Source: Oreocharis arfaki (lineage: Eukaryota; Chordata; Aves; Passeriformes; Paramythiidae). Taken from it: DNA of 64,000 bases. Under the pieces are notes generated by a model that saw only the letters and a program-made list of their open reading frames with translations, made no database searches and was not told where the DNA came from. How positions within the stretch are numbered: the stretch's first letter is position 1; each line of letters begins with the position of its first letter. Of this stretch, positions 1 to 13,500 are shown one piece after another. The position numbers were made by a program, and so were the translations under genes. The stretch covers positions 1,650,685 to 1,714,684 of the forward strand of contig VZRR01008077.1 of assembly GCA_013398015.1 (NCBI GenBank), written 5' to 3'.

Positions 1-3000
1 TATTACTCTTCACAGAATTTTTGACTAATATTGACAATATGTTTTCATTGCCTTGTTTGGAAGAGCAACTAAAAATGTCTTCCTCAAAGTGCTCTGATAC
101 AAAGAGCAGTGTGAGAAACCATGCCAGGAATTAGTTGCTTCTCTTTCCTAAAAAAATGGTGGAGTTTGCTGGTTTTTTCCTTCTTTTTTTCTGAAGAGAG
201 GGTTGGAGTGGGCTTACCCCACTTCAATTGTTAGGAAAGGTTTCTGGATTACTTCTCTGCATTTTTATCGTGCTGAGTATGACCTCACAGATCCTGCTAT
301 GGAGCTGTGAGTAGCAACTTTCTCCTGTCACTCTTTTCCTTGTTTTTAAGGTATTCACCTTAGCCTTAGCCACTGTATAGGATTCAATCTTGATTATGGA
401 AAAATGCTGTATGAACGTGGTGAATACATTTTTTATTTTGGCCAAGGATCTTTGTTTTTCTTCCGTACAGGGGACTCTTTCAAACACACATCTCTCCATG
501 CAGATGCATTTTGATCTGATGGTTCCACCTTCATGTGTCCATAGGAGACATCACCCTCTGACTCTTCTTTATTCGGATTGCATAGATTAGCTAAAGGAAG
601 GGGCTGTATCATCATATCTGTGGCTTAGTGACGGATTAAGGGGGGTTTATTCTTTCTACTTTGACTGTGATTTTGGATATAAAGGAGTTCATTCACTTTG
701 AATTGGCTTCCCCTTGAGACAAGGTGGAGAAAAAGCAAAAGCTGTAACATCTTCCTGCAGTCCCAGGAGCCAGTGAGGTGTGCAAGAGTAAGAAGGTCTG
801 TTTCAGGACCAGGTAATAAATTCAGTATTACAAGACTGGATGCATTTAGGGAATCGGTTTGACGATTCATTCCTTGCTCTTTTCCTGGGGTGATGCAGAG
901 ACTTGTATTCTCCTTAGTCATGGTGGATTTCAGCTCAGTTCATCACCAAGTCAAATAACATAGAAGTGACAGTTTGCAGAACTCTTTAGCATCCAAATCA
1001 CTTTCTTGAGAATAAATCCTGTTGATGTCTCCTCAAGAAAAAAATTATTTGAAGGAGAATAAATGTGCTGGGAAGTTTTTGCAAAATACTGTTTGATCTT
1101 CCAACCAGCTCTCCAAAGACCTCTGAGTTAGACTGGGGCTGTTAAAAAACTTGTATTTTGTGCCAAGGACTGTTTTTCCTTCCTCAGAACTGTTTCTGTC
1201 ATTTCACAGTGAGCAGGAAACTTGAAATTTGTATGATTTAGGTATCACTTATTATCAGGTGAAAGGATTTTCTTTTGTCTTTTTGGTGTTTCTTGGATTC
1301 ATGCTGCTACAGAAGCTCAAATATTCTTACCAAAGGTACTGTTGTGATCAGAGCTCTGCTTTAGCCTTCAAATGTAGCTGAAAGATGCTATCCAGGAATT
1401 TTTAAAAAATATTGCAAAGTGTGTATATATATATATATTTATTAATATTATTACATTTGCTCTGAAAAAAGTACAATGGATTGGCAGTAAATATTAATTT
1501 CTCTGTTCTTCCACTTTGGGTACATACACATAGTTCACATTATTAGCAATTGATATATGCTTATATTCAATAAAGAGGAGATCCCTAAGGAAAGTGATAT
1601 AATTTCTCTGGTTTTCATTGAACTGGAAGGTGGGTTTTTTTAATAAGATAGATACATTTGCTTAGCATGTGTTCCCTAACGCGTCTGAGTAATTGAGTCA
1701 TTCCTCACTGCTGTAGTCTCAGATCACTGTTTCTGAAATCTCTGAAAATGGAACTTTCTGTCTTGAATGTCTGAGAAGGAATAAGCTGTGAGAGTACTGA
1801 AGTCATTATGAGCCCAGAGGAGGTCCACAGCTCTGCTCAGAAAAGGGCAGCAGGTATTAAAAGCAACCTTTTCATATTCAGCAAATAGTGAAAGAACACA
1901 TGCCATAAGAAGAGCTATTGTTTCTGCTGTACACTTTTCCCCCACTGCCTGGAGTACCTAGAGAGCCCTGTGCACTCACTGTACCTATACCCTTTATGTG
2001 CCTGAAGTGAAAAATCACTTACAGAGAACCCACTGGAGAGGTACAGATCAATCCTGGCAGCCATAGTAGTCTTTTTTAACAGCTTTTTTTTGCTTTTAAA
2101 AGTAAAATTTTCCATGCTGGGGTAATGAAGACCTAAATGCATGGACAGTTTATAAAGCCTTACCTAGTTCTGACTTGACTGATCAAATGTAAGATAAAGA
2201 ATTCGTGACAATCTGGATCAGCCTTTCTCTGCTTCACTTACAGATCTATGGCACTTACAGCTGGGAAATATTAACATTGTAATATCAGCGAGCATGACTT
2301 AAACCAATAGATAGGATTTTGGAAAGTCTTTTAAGGTCTGAAATATGACTGCTGGATATTATTTAGAGAGTAGTCTGTGTCTTTATTTTTTTTTTTTTTT
2401 TGATAATGCTATTCAAAGAAACAAAAACATGCTATATTAGTGTTCATATCTTTGTGTATTTTGAGGGAAGAACTCAGAAAATGAGATAATCTGCATGACA
2501 CATTTGATAGATCCTTGTGAATGTCACTCCTGTTTTGGTCCTCTAGCACAGAAAAGACTCTTTTCTTGTACTTGCAAAATGTTGATGACTGTGTTCTTCG
2601 TAGTGGAAAGAGACAACAGACATGATATTGGAAAGTGCTCCAGGACAGTTTGTAGAACTTGAGGATATCTTCAAGTGGATCTGGAAAAGAGGTGTTAGTT
2701 CCCCCTCCCTACTAGTTATCTCTGTGACAAGAAAAGAGAAAATAGCAGGCACCGGAGAAAGCCTGTCTCCTCTCTGTACTGTCTAGTGTGTTTATTTGCC
2801 CTGGCTCTGAGTCCCTTTTTTAGAGGCAAATACAGAGAGGCAGTGCACCATGGTTCTCAGAATCCTTCTTCAAATCCTTCTTTCCTTGAAGGTGAAAGCA
2901 ACCAAACAAACAAGCTGAAAGTGTTTAGAAGGCGATGAGCAGGGCACACTTCCCCTGGAAATGCCTGTATGAAGCTTTCCTCAGAAAATATGTCAATGAT

Positions 3001-4599
3001 CCTCTTTTTATTCCAATACCTGGTTCCTGTTCAAGTTGCTTCTGATTTTGTTTCCATAGTCTAATCTTTTGGAATGAAGTGTTTTCAGGAGTCTAGTGTT
3101 CAATCTTAGAAAAAACCAATCTATCAATTAATACAAAAGGAGTCAACTGTGTGAAAAAGTTCCTTTCTAAAGTATTAGTGTCCACCTTCACCCAGGATTC
3201 TGCCTGTAAAACTAAAATCGTATTGCAGCTTTGCTTCTGACTGCTCAGGTGAGGCAAGGCTTAGATATGTCCTTCAGTCCTTGCTTAACTCCTTTGCTAT
3301 TCAAAATAACTTCTGTATATTGGGAAGGTACATTATCCATTGGCAGACCAGCATCCCCGCCTCAGAGAGCAAGAGAGCTGCCAAACATCATGTTCAAGCG
3401 ATGCAGTACTTTGGTGTCCTGCTTTTCCCTCTGCATCTCCAGCAACTCCTCATTGGGTAAAAGGAGAGCTACGGACATTACTTCTGTCATGTAATGTTTT
3501 AGATCTTCCAACGTAATTAACTCCCATGAAAATATTTGAAGGAGTGTATGAAAGACAAATGTTCATGTGTGGGACAAGAGCAAATTGCCATCTCTAAACT
3601 CTCTAGTTTGGGCTACCTGGAGCTTTTCATCAACTTCTCCTAAACACTTCAGTTTTTCTGATTACAGTTTTGTACTATTTTTCACAGGCCTACCCTTGGT
3701 AAGCTGATGAAATCTCAAAGCAGTAATGAAAGGCAATAAAGCTGAGTGAAAAGTAGGCTGTCTTAAATGCAGTAGATTTTGTTTATTAATTAATGAGCAC
3801 CGCAAAAAGAACTACAAAACAGCCTGTGAAAGGTGAATGGATTTATGCTTGAGACAGAAATATTTGAAAGACAGTTTACCCCAGTAGAAAAAGTCTCTCT
3901 TTTAATATATAACTAATCCTTCAAAAAATGCTGGAAAGACTTTTCATAAAAAGAGATGAAAATTGCTGAGATTTGAATTGCAAATATTTGTGGCAACCAC
4001 TGTTTTCCCAAAATATGAGTTAAGGTGGTTTCAAATTTTGACTGTTCCTATTTATTTCCACATACGACAGATCAGCCTACTTCCTCTCCCTATTAAGTCT
4101 AAACTATGCAAAACGAGTCTTTCCACAAAACCTGTATATTTGACTGTCCTAAACCATGGAGATTAGAACCCCCAAGGGGTGCGGTTGCCAAAACTCAGAC
4201 AGCTAGAAAGTAGCTCACGGTAGCCAGGGAGAAAAGACATCTGTAAAACAATTTGCAGAACTAATGACACTTTATTTGTTCTCACATAATCCCGTTTCAT
4301 CACAATTCACATTCATTATATCTGTTCCATTTTTCTACAAATACAACTCGACAGACAGCTGTTCTGACACTGGATTTTTTTTTTTTTTTTGCCAGTGGGC
4401 TCGAGATGTCTGATGTTTACTTCTATCTGAATCCAGCAATATCAGTCATGTTATATTCAAGGGATCACATCTTTATTTTGTGATAAATTAGGAAAATAAT
4501 CTGGTTGCCTTGATTAAATTAGCTATGTGACATGGAAGCTGAAGTGAAATTGCTACATCCAGTGTTATTTTCTCAAAGTCAATGGGCAGTACTGAAACT
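1..4599. other. Non-coding stretch, no gene recognised
   Basis: I see no exon, RNA gene or transposon here that I can support. Open frames are under 100 codons, overlap on both strands and resemble no family I know. The only structured items are a short TA run at about 1424-1438 and two pure T runs of 16 bases at 2386-2401 and 4375-4390. The base composition suits an avian intron or intergenic region. If the candidate exon at 19.5 kb is real, this could be part of an intron of that plus-strand gene. Confidence 0.6.
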
Positions 4600-6500
4600 A
4601 GTAGGAGATATTAATTTAATTAATACCTTACTGGGGAACAGGTAATTGATTACCTGAGTTATTTTAGCTGCTGCTATTCACTGCCCAGCGGTATTCACTT
4701 AAATAACCAGTGGCTCAGGTTAAAAAGGCTGTTACCCTGAAGAACAAGGCTCACTGGGATAGGAGCTGGTATTCCAGAGGGGAAACAGGAGTGTGGACAG
4801 ACAGCCCAGAGGCAAGTGTCCTTATGAGCATTTTGGTTTAGCGCAGAAAGGTGTTTTGGGGAAGTGACTGCTCCACCTTGGAGGCACTATTGAACCAGGA
4901 AGCCAGCAGGGACCAACAGCAATTTCTAGTCCACCTCTAGGCCAGTAGCCACTAAATTTTACCAGACTTGAACCCCAAGGGAGAAGGGGAGACACCCAAG
5001 GACACATGGGTCTTGTGAAGAAAAAGGTTAGAACGGTGATCTGCAAGGTGGAGAGCAGGTGTGATCTCAGAGCAGGCTGGTTTTATTTCACAGGCTGGAT
5101 TTATGCGGTGAGCTAATGGCTTCCCATTACCTGGCCATTTACAGCTCTTGTGACATGAAATGTTCATTTTCCATACTGAAGAAAATGTCCACAAACCATT
5201 CAGCTAATGACCAAAGGAACAAGTAAAAATTTGTCAGCAATGTGTTTGCTCAGTGTTAATATCAAGAGCAGTAAAGTCTCCTTTATTTATGTTGCAATGC
5301 TAATCCAGCTTCCCAGCCTATGTAGTAATTATGTTTCTTATAACTAAGTCTATTACATGATTGCATTTAAATCATAAAATTAAATCCAAAGCAACTCGAT
5401 TTAACCTATAACAAGATGCAATTAGCAATATAAATAGTCCTGCAATTAAATGGGCAACAATTACTTCTCCCAATGAACAGACTTTTTTGGATACGGAGAA
5501 AATGTAATTTTAAATGCACTATCATTTTATCGTTATACCCTTAATTTTTGTGAAATTTGAAAATCTGTTGGTCAAGTCTGGCAGAAATGGATGTGAATAT
5601 TAAATAAAGTCCTGTTCTCAGTGACAGTGAAGCAGCTTTTGGACTCCTGCTCCAGATTTCCTCTGCTCCTTTCAGCTTACCTATACCATGCTTGAAGCAG
5701 CTGAGCCCTAATCCAGTGAAAACAGAAAATGTCCTCAGCTCCTACACCTGTCTTCTAGTCCACTGCTACTTTTCCATTAAAGGTAGCAGTACAGCTACTC
5801 CTCTGCATGCAGTGATTTTCAGACCTACTTGACTTAAATTGGTATTTATTTAAGGAAGATGAGATCTACTGGTAATTCATCTTCTGAGTGTAATTGGTAA
5901 TCTGCTGCTGTATCCCAGCTATTGAGTTGAAATAGCTTTAGTTTTTATTTTTTATCTACTACCCTCAGGAACCAAATTAGATGGCTAATAGACGGGTCAA
6001 AATAACAGAAAATTTGTTCGTAATTGCTTAACCAGATTTAAGTCAGCATGTTTGAACCCAAATAAGCAATTGAGAAGTTATTTAAATGTTACATTATTAT
6101 CTAATTATATCAAAAGCATAGACTCCTTGTTTTTTAGAGAGTGGAGGCATATAATAGATTCATTGTACAAATACTTGTTTATGAAACTATCTGACTGCAC
6201 AATCGTAATTTCTCTGATACAAGACCACTGATATTTAGGGACACATTCATTGCCATTAGAAACATATTAGAGGAATTAAAGTCTGGTGGGTTTTTTTTTA
6301 TTGTTGCTTGGTGAATGCAAGAATGTCGTTAATGTGTGAAGTCATATAGACTTAATTCTGTTAAGCTTGTGTTATAAAAAAATTAGTTTCTCTCTAATTG
6401 CCTTATTTTCAACACAGTATCTGCTTGCCAGGGTTAACGCTTTTCCTTGTTCAAATTAGCTAGCAAGAATATTTTCTCTTTAAGCTTTTTTAATTCTTTA
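4600..6500. promoter_or_regulatory. AT-rich motif-dense block, possible conserved non-coding element(s)
   Basis: This block carries many TAAT/ATTA cores and is free of recognisable transposons. Visible pieces include a palindrome joining two homeodomain half sites at 4639-4656, an AT-rich near-palindrome at about 4608-4624, and a POU/homeodomain-like cluster at about 5350-5385 where ATGATT and AATCAT flank GCATTTA. Dense homeodomain and POU motifs in repeat-free AT-rich DNA are typical of conserved vertebrate enhancers. AT-rich DNA also yields such motifs by chance, so the enhancer reading is an inference. Conservation cannot be judged from one sequence. Confidence 0.25.
4639..4656. repeat. 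18-bp inverted repeat with paired homeodomain (P2-like) core
   Basis: The sequence is CAGGTAATTGATTACCTG: two perfect 8-base arms around a TG centre. The core TAATTGATTA has the TAAT-NN-ATTA form bound by dimers of paired-class homeodomain proteins. Each outer edge (CAGGTA, TACCTG) is an E-box-like half of the kind bound by ZEB/Snail zinc fingers. The symmetry is seen directly; binding is inferred. Confidence 0.5.
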
Positions 6501-8009
6501 GTCTTCAAACATAAATGCAGTCACTGGTAATGGGAAATGTAGATTTCTACCACCCCTAATGTCCAGGCTGAAGCTGTTTGCTTTGCAAAGGGGTGATGAG
6601 TTAAGGGAATTGGTGTTAACAGTCAAATATCAAATGTTGAAAGCATTCTCATTAGGGGATAAAAATGATTGACAGAGAGATGGAGCAACCAAGTGTTTAC
6701 TGGAATGTGTGAAGGTTTATTAATATTGGCACAGGGATGGTCCTGTTTGTCTAGACAGCTAGAAAACCTAGTGTGTCTGGGCTGTGATTTGTGGGAACCT
6801 TTCCCCTTTGTAAACTGTATTTTGTTCTCAGTGATAGACATGGCCCCGAGTATAGTGAAATATTGGCCTGGAGCTTCAATTGGCTTTGATTGATACCTGC
6901 TTGTCACGAATAATGGTGTAAAACCATTGCCTTTTTAAAATTCCCTTTGAACTGGGGATCTGGAATGGGGTTTCAGAAATCTGCTGAAAAAACCATTACT
7001 TTTCTGAGAGTATAATTTCAGACCCTTTAAATTTATTTTTCTTTTTTACAAAGGATGTCTGGGATTGCAATATCTGGAAGAAAGGGACGTAAATACCTGA
7101 GGGAAGAGCATTTCCTAAATTACTGCATAATACTTTGTGTGCGCAATTGTTTCTTTTCCACAAAGTCATAGAATGGTTAATAAATACAGAATGCAGAAAA
7201 AGGCCAGAGCCCCTGGTTCTTTGCCATTTACCTTCTTACTTGCTTTAAATTCTGCAGGCATCCTCTTGATAGTCTTTACCAGCAAATTACTGCTTTCAAA
7301 ACTTCTCTACACCAAAAGACTACAAACATATACTCTCACCTGCTATGTAGGTATTTAATGTTTTTTCTCTTTTCTAAGCTACACAAGTGTTTTCTAACTT
7401 AAATATAGTATCCATGATTGATGATTGTATTGCCAGTGCCTATGAAAGCCATAATGTCATAGCAATTTTGTCACGAACCAGTACGGCTCATTTGGCAGTA
7501 AACCTTTGGCTGTGGAAAACTGTAGTGTAGGTTTAAGCCTGGCCGGCAGACAGTTCAAGGGGGATGGCTGAGTTATGAAGCAATGCAGCCATCGTTCTGG
7601 GATGTGTGCCTCAAAACAAGTCACAGTCCCAAATAATGGGGCTGTGCCTGTTGCTGTCCGCTTTGGAATCCACATAGAGACATGTAGCAATACTAGCATA
7701 ACTGTATTTAAATATACCTAGACCGAAAAAACAAGAGGCAATTTCCTCATTTATCTCAGTGTGATAAATGGGACACTTTCAGAGCTGTGGAATATCCATT
7801 GCCTGACTTACCTTTGCTGTATGCAGGTGGGAAAAACAAGGAGATTTTACCAGGTACCCTATTGCATTGATTTGAAACCAACCAAAAAGCCCTGACAACA
7901 TACACAGGAACAACCCAACCTTTAGATGATTTAACACATACATTTCTCTAAATAGTAAAAGGAGCTCATCTTCAGGGGTGTTTTGTTTGGTTGGTTGGTT
8001 TTTAATTCC
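6501..8009. other. Non-coding stretch upstream of a CR1 copy
   Basis: No gene is supported. Short frames on both strands (for example 7137-7358 plus and 7457-7699 minus) have no recognisable domains and no convincing splice context. Just before the CR1 copy, at about 7986-8000, there is a TTGG short repeat next to T-rich DNA. Confidence 0.55.
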
Positions 8010-8514
8010 CAGAAACAGCTCTGGGTTCCCCACCATAGGAAGGACTTTGACCTGTTGGAGCAAGTCCAGAGGAAAGCCACAAAGATGGTTATAGGAATGG
8101 AACAACTCTCCTAAGAGGAAAGGTTGAGAGAGTTGGGGTTGTTCAGCCTGGAGAACAGAAAGCTCCAGGGAAATCCTCTGGTGGCCTTTCAGTACCTGAA
8201 GGAAGCTTACAATAAAGCTGGAGAGGGACTTTTGGCAAGGCTTTGTATTTGATGGCACAAGGTGTAATGGCTTTAAGCTGAAGGAGAGGTTTAGATTGGA
8301 TATTAGGGAGAAATTCTTTGCCTTGGGGATAGTGAGGAACTGGAAAAAATGGCCCAGAGAAGCTGTGGATGCCTCATCCCCAGAACAGTTCAAAGCCAAG
8401 TTGGATGTGTCTCTGAGTACTTCATTTAGTGGAAATGTCCCTGCCCATGGCAGGGGTTTGGAAATAGACAAACTTTAAGGTCCCTTCCAACCCAAACCAT
8501 TCTATGACTCTATA
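8010..8514 (+). mobile_element. CR1 LINE retrotransposon, 5'-truncated copy (3' end and UTR)
   Basis: The segment follows the avian CR1 consensus in order: a CTGTTGGAGCAAGTCCAGAG-type stretch near 8053, then TTGTTCAGCCTGGAGAACAG near 8139, then TTTAGATTGGATATTAGGGA near 8290, and the characteristic end with CCTTCCAACCCAAACCATTC followed by CTATGACTCTAT. CR1 encodes ORF1 and an endonuclease/reverse transcriptase. Only the last part of the element is present, as is usual because reverse transcription starts at the 3' end and commonly stops early. Many substitutions suggest an old copy. The long minus-strand frame at 7779-8471 and the plus-strand frame at 8296-8478 run through it and are not genes. 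Confidence 0.95.
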
Positions 8515-10380
8515 AAACAGATGTGAAAAACAGTGATGGTTTGTGCCAGTTTTGTTGGTTTCCTTTAGTTTTCAGAATGTTTTTTAGTGCAAATAAACGG
8601 AATTTTCTCCTAAAACCAAAATCAGGTTCCAGGAAAATGGGTGTTTTCTGGAAGATTCTCCATCCCCACAGAACTGGACCTCTTCACTCACTGGAAATAT
8701 TTTAAGTTGCTATATTTTGGTCAGACCTACTCACCAGTTTTCCCAGCATGCATAGACAGGAGAGAGCTCTTGTGCCCATGTGAGGCTTCAGTTTTGGAGA
8801 GGCCTTGCATCACGATGAGTTTCCTTTGCTGTAACAAAAGCTGCAAGTGTTAAGGACCAGGGAGATTTTAAAAATGGCCCCCTCATTGCTGCCTCCATTC
8901 TTTAAATGACACCTGGTAACACACTGTGCTGTTGCAACTTTGCTGTCAAAATGGATGTTGTTTTATGGCTGGTACATCTCATGGAAATAGATTGCACAGC
9001 TCACTGAAGAAGCAGTTAGTCAACAAAATGCACTCTGGCACTCGGTGTAGTGACTGCAATTATTTGACTGGTGGCCAGCCTAGGTAGCTCTTGGGAGCCA
9101 TAAATAGTATTTAGAGGTTGCTGTAAAAGCTTTTTAATTTGTTACACCAGAGTTCATTTACATTGTACACCATATGTCATGGCAAAAGCACCCTCTCTTT
9201 GTAGAACATTATGCACAAAACAATACGTTATAAACACAACTTTTTAATGGCCTCCAGAGTAGCTGTAGATAGCTCATCCAAGAGGCTGCCTAAAGATGGA
9301 TCTGTTACGTAGCTGGAAATCTGAGGTCACTTCATTTTAGCTAATGAAATAAGTCAAGATTCACTCTGCATTTTAGATGAGAACATGGCCCACTAGCAGT
9401 TTAATCTCGATAATGTGAAGTCATTCATTACAGATTAGTGCAGGAGTTGTTACTAACATTGGAGGATGCCTCCTCTGGAAGCAGAGGAGAAGGACCTTGG
9501 TTTTGAAGGGAGGAAGTCTCTGGATGCACCTGAACCCACTGCTGTGCAGCCAATGTGAAACAAGACGTGCAGCCCCAGCAGCGTGCTGGGGAGAGGTTAC
9601 AGCACATGCAGGGTAATTAGCTGCTGTCCAAGGTTATGTGAATGTACTCTCTGATTTTGTCACTTCAGTTCATGAAGCCGAAATGGAGAGAAAGGCAAAA
9701 AGAGACTACCAAAGAACAGAGCACGTGTTTGAGGGAGAAGATGAAAAGAGCTTCGCTGGCTTAGCAGCTGAAGGCTGCAAATTGAAGGCTGAGTGAAGAT
9801 AGGATTATTCTAAACAAATGCATTGGAGAGGATTAAGCATGAGGAAGGAAGAACTTTATAAACTGAAGGACAATGATGGTAGGGAAAAGAAAGGGTTAGG
9901 CACTGTACATTAGCAAACTTAGTCCAGCAATTGAATGATGATTAACCTTTAAAGGAATAATTTCCACCCACTCCTCCAAGATGCTGATTATGTGAATGAG
10001 ATGGTAAATGGAAAATGTGCACTAGCCTGATAAAACACAGGTAGCGTAGTGATGTTCAACATCTAAAACAACCAGGAATCAGAAACAGACATTTTCTTTA
10101 CAGTGTGAATACAAATTTTGTTGTTGTTGTTCTCTGGCAAGGGAAATATTATTTCACCAAGAAACTCTGGACTTCTTCGGATAAACCTCACCTGTCTGCA
10201 TCATCTCAAGCCAACTGAGGAAAGAAAGTGTTAGATATTTCCCTCTGAAATTTTGATTTCAATAGGTTTTCTCTTTTAGGATCTCACATTTGTTTGACCT
10301 TTTCTTTTTCTCTCTTTCTCTCTTCCAATTATTTCTAACTTTTACTGACCAAAAATAATCTATTTGTATGTATTGGTGCA
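8515..10380. other. Non-coding stretch, no gene recognised
   Basis: No coding region is supported; even short open frames are sparse between about 8860 and 10390. A TTG trinucleotide run of four units lies at about 10118-10130. Pyrimidine-rich DNA at about 10290-10330 has no convincing exon after it. Confidence 0.6.
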
Positions 10381-10564
10381 GGGCCCTGTGCTTGGTTGTG
10401 GTGTTACCATAATGTTAAGAAGCATCCTTCTTATGTTAATAAGCATCTCTCGGTATGCTTCTATGTATTTTTATTANAATTGTGGGGGCCCTATTGTGCT
10501 TGGTTGTGGGGTTACCATAATGTTAATAAGCATCTCTTAGTATGCTTCTATGTATTTTTATTAG
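10381..10564 (+). repeat. Nested tandem duplication with an ambiguous base
   Basis: Two copies of one unit lie head to tail, at about 10381-10476 and 10486-10564. Both contain TGTGCTTGGTTGTGG, then TTACCATAATGTTAA, then GTATGCTTCTATGTATTTTT. The first copy is about 20 bases longer because an internal piece (ATGTTAA.AAGCATC) is itself doubled. The single N in the window, at 10477, sits at the junction of the two copies. This suggests difficult assembly or a copy-number polymorphism at the site. The unit does not match a transposon I know. Confidence 0.85.
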
Positions 10565-13500
10565 TCCCCATCTCTGTTAAAAAACTCTTATTCTCAAGTC
10601 AACTGATTTTCAGAAGATTAGTAGCTTTCTGAAACATTTATGATAGAAAGAAATATTTTTCTTTTAAGTCAATCTTTCTTTCTTAGTGTAATTGTGCTCT
10701 GGCCTTTGTTACTGGTAGAGTTATCCTGTTTGGTCCTGCCAGATAAGATATCAGAGGGCTAAAAAAGAAAACTGTATTCAGTTTATGTGGAATCACATCA
10801 CTCCATGAGCTTCAGTGGTTTCGATGTTATTGCAAATTAATTGCAATCAGAATCATAAAACCTGTAAACATGGTATGTGTCTCAAAGAAACCAAAAAGCT
10901 GCTTGTGAAGTCAACGCTCTGTGTCAGGGTGGGTATTCTGGTCTCAATGACTTTTTCTTTGTGGTTTAGCCTTCCTACTATGTGTATTCTTCTAAGAAAT
11001 GATGAGAATATCATTCTTTGCTGTCTGTGGCATGGGGCAGTATCTCCATGTGAATGGAACTGGAAAACATCACTGGAGAAGCTGCTTCCTTGTCATCAGT
11101 CTTACATGGCTTCATGCTTGTATTTCTTGCCACCAAAACTCCATCTACCCCCTGAGGTGGGGAGATGCCCCAAAGACTTCTTCCTACCGGGGCAGTGCAA
11201 CAGGGGTCGGAGAAGCATGGTGTCTACAGCCACAGAGGCACTGCTCTAGGAATTAGAGGTGGAATATGCAGACCCGAGACAGCAAACCTCCTAAAGGATC
11301 CATGTTTGTTCAGTACAGTCTCCTACATTCCCTAAATCTTCCTGTTGGAGGGGCAACTTTGCTGCCTTTCCAGAGGTGAGCAGGAGGCAGCAAAGCAAAG
11401 GTTGCTTCTATCAGCCTCAGCGTCTTCCTATGGCTTGGGTGGCACATGACCCATCCTTTATCAAAGACTGCACCTTACATCTATTATAGCTTTGGGTTTG
11501 GATATTTAAAAAAAAAAAACTTTTGCCAGGTGGTAGAATGAGGATTTGTACCATAATGCCTTGCAAGAACTGACTGTGCCTTCAAAGGCAGCAGTGGCTC
11601 TGATCATTCTGGTACGCAAACCAACTTCCGCTTGTAAAACTTCCCTCCCTGGAGAAAAGGCTTTTGTTGAAATGCAAGGACTCCCTCCAGGGATGTGTGG
11701 CTCTCTTCTTCCAAGGCAGGGAAATAATTAACTGCCATGATCTCTCAGCCATGCTGTGCTTCTCACAACACTTCGAAGGAGCTTGTTAGATGCACATAGC
11801 TTACTGTGCTCGTTCCGTGTTAAACCCTTCAATTGCTAAATCCACCTTTTCAGGCTGGAGACAGACAGAGGAGTGAGTCAGTCATGTGGAGCAGGTGTGG
11901 CTTCCTGATTTCATTAATTTAGTTAATTGCAGCACTTCTTCAACAGCATCAATCTTTTCTCCGTCTTATGAAGTAAGTCCCTGGTTTATAAACTCGATTG
12001 CTGGGGCGGCTTGATGATCAATTTTGAAAATTCTATGCTTTCTGTCATGAATGTTGGCTCTGTCTTACTGCCCACTCAGCCAATCAAGTCCAATTTCTAT
12101 TTTAATGAACTTTTGGAGATGGGATGATGTTTGGATGCCCACAGCTGGCAAAGAATTATGGTATTTCCCAACTTTACTCTGTGATTCTTTCCTTCTCCAA
12201 AGCCCTCGTTACTACAGCTCTAAGCAGATTTTGATTGTATAAGGAGGGAAGATGCAATTAGTAAAAGTAAATAAAAAATTACTGAGGGAAATGGATGTTA
12301 GGCTTGTTAATAGTGGTGAAAAGAGAATGTTGTGGTCTCATTTGAACAAAGGAGATTTGGTGTATCCAAGGACTCAGTGCGTTTAGATCAGGTTTACAGA
12401 TTGTCAGTAACTACCTCTGCTTTCATACAGAGCTCAGGACCACCTTTGTACCTTGGTATCCTTAAAAACTTCATCAGTCCTCAGAGTTCACTGGCATGCA
12501 GAATTTTGATGGATTTTTTTCTTTTTTTCCCAAATACCGATGAAGTCCTGAAATACTACACTCAACAAAAGTTTTCAGATGCACTAGAATTCTGAAAGGG
12601 AAATCCCATAGAATCAACAGTTGAAATGTAGCAGTTAAAGGATTTGTGAACGCATAACCCAAATGTCTGTGTTTGTATATGTAACATCAAACAACTTTAA
12701 GGAAAGTATGGTCTTATATGAAGCTTTTTAAAATTTGTTTGTGCATTGAAACTCCAGATCTCTGCAAAAACATGTTCATTCTGACACGTTTATAATTTTT
12801 CACTGCCAGGGTTAATTTTTGACTTATTTTTCTTAGTCTTTGTGTATGGCTTGCAAATCTCCTTTGTGTCTTTTAGCACATTTTCAGTTATGTGCCTACA
12901 TTATCTGTTTGCTGTAATCAGGCAAATCTGTTACATAAATATAATTCCTAAATTTATTCTGAGAGATTTTAAACTACTACTATTACTACTACTACTACAG
13001 CCAACAGATATATGGAGCATTTGAGCTGAGTGAACCATATCTTCCAGTCACATTATTATTTTACCATTTTTAGGGTTATTGCGTCATGCTATATCAGTTG
13101 ACACAGCCATTCCAGAATTCAGCCTTTATTTTTGTTCTTTTTAGAGGTGAATCTTGCAATATCTCTGAAAACACACAGATGTAATCAGAGGACTCTAGTA
13201 AACTGTGGCAATTAACAGCAGGTCAGCAAGCCCGTCTGAGTCTGAGTCTGACATTGATCTCAGCACAGTCCTTTTCTACCTGTGAGAAACTTAATCAAGG
13301 GAAGCAAGAAATTCAAAACAATAGAGGGAGTAAATGGCAACACATCTGCAGCTGGCGTTTGTTCGGATTCTTGGGATGTCTGTGTTGTAGATAATGAATA
13401 ATAGTATGGTGTAGTTAAAATAGCCAATGAATCTATTGTAGTAGTTAAGCAACCAATGGACAATTAACATGAATGATAAACATACAGAAGTGTATATATA

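Noticed and set aside
3688..3698. 11-nt segment between TTTTTCACAG and GTAAGC
   Set aside because: Too short, not a multiple of three, and such acceptor-donor pairs are expected by chance in 64 kb.
7779..8471. 230-codon minus-strand open frame, the longest in the window
   Set aside because: Most of it is antisense to the plus-strand CR1 copy and its peptide resembles no known family; the frame is a by-product of the repeat.
10815..11249. 144-codon plus-strand frame rich in Cys and hydrophobic residues
   Set aside because: It does not begin with ATG, has no signal or domain that I recognise, and overlaps a second frame at 10999-11256.
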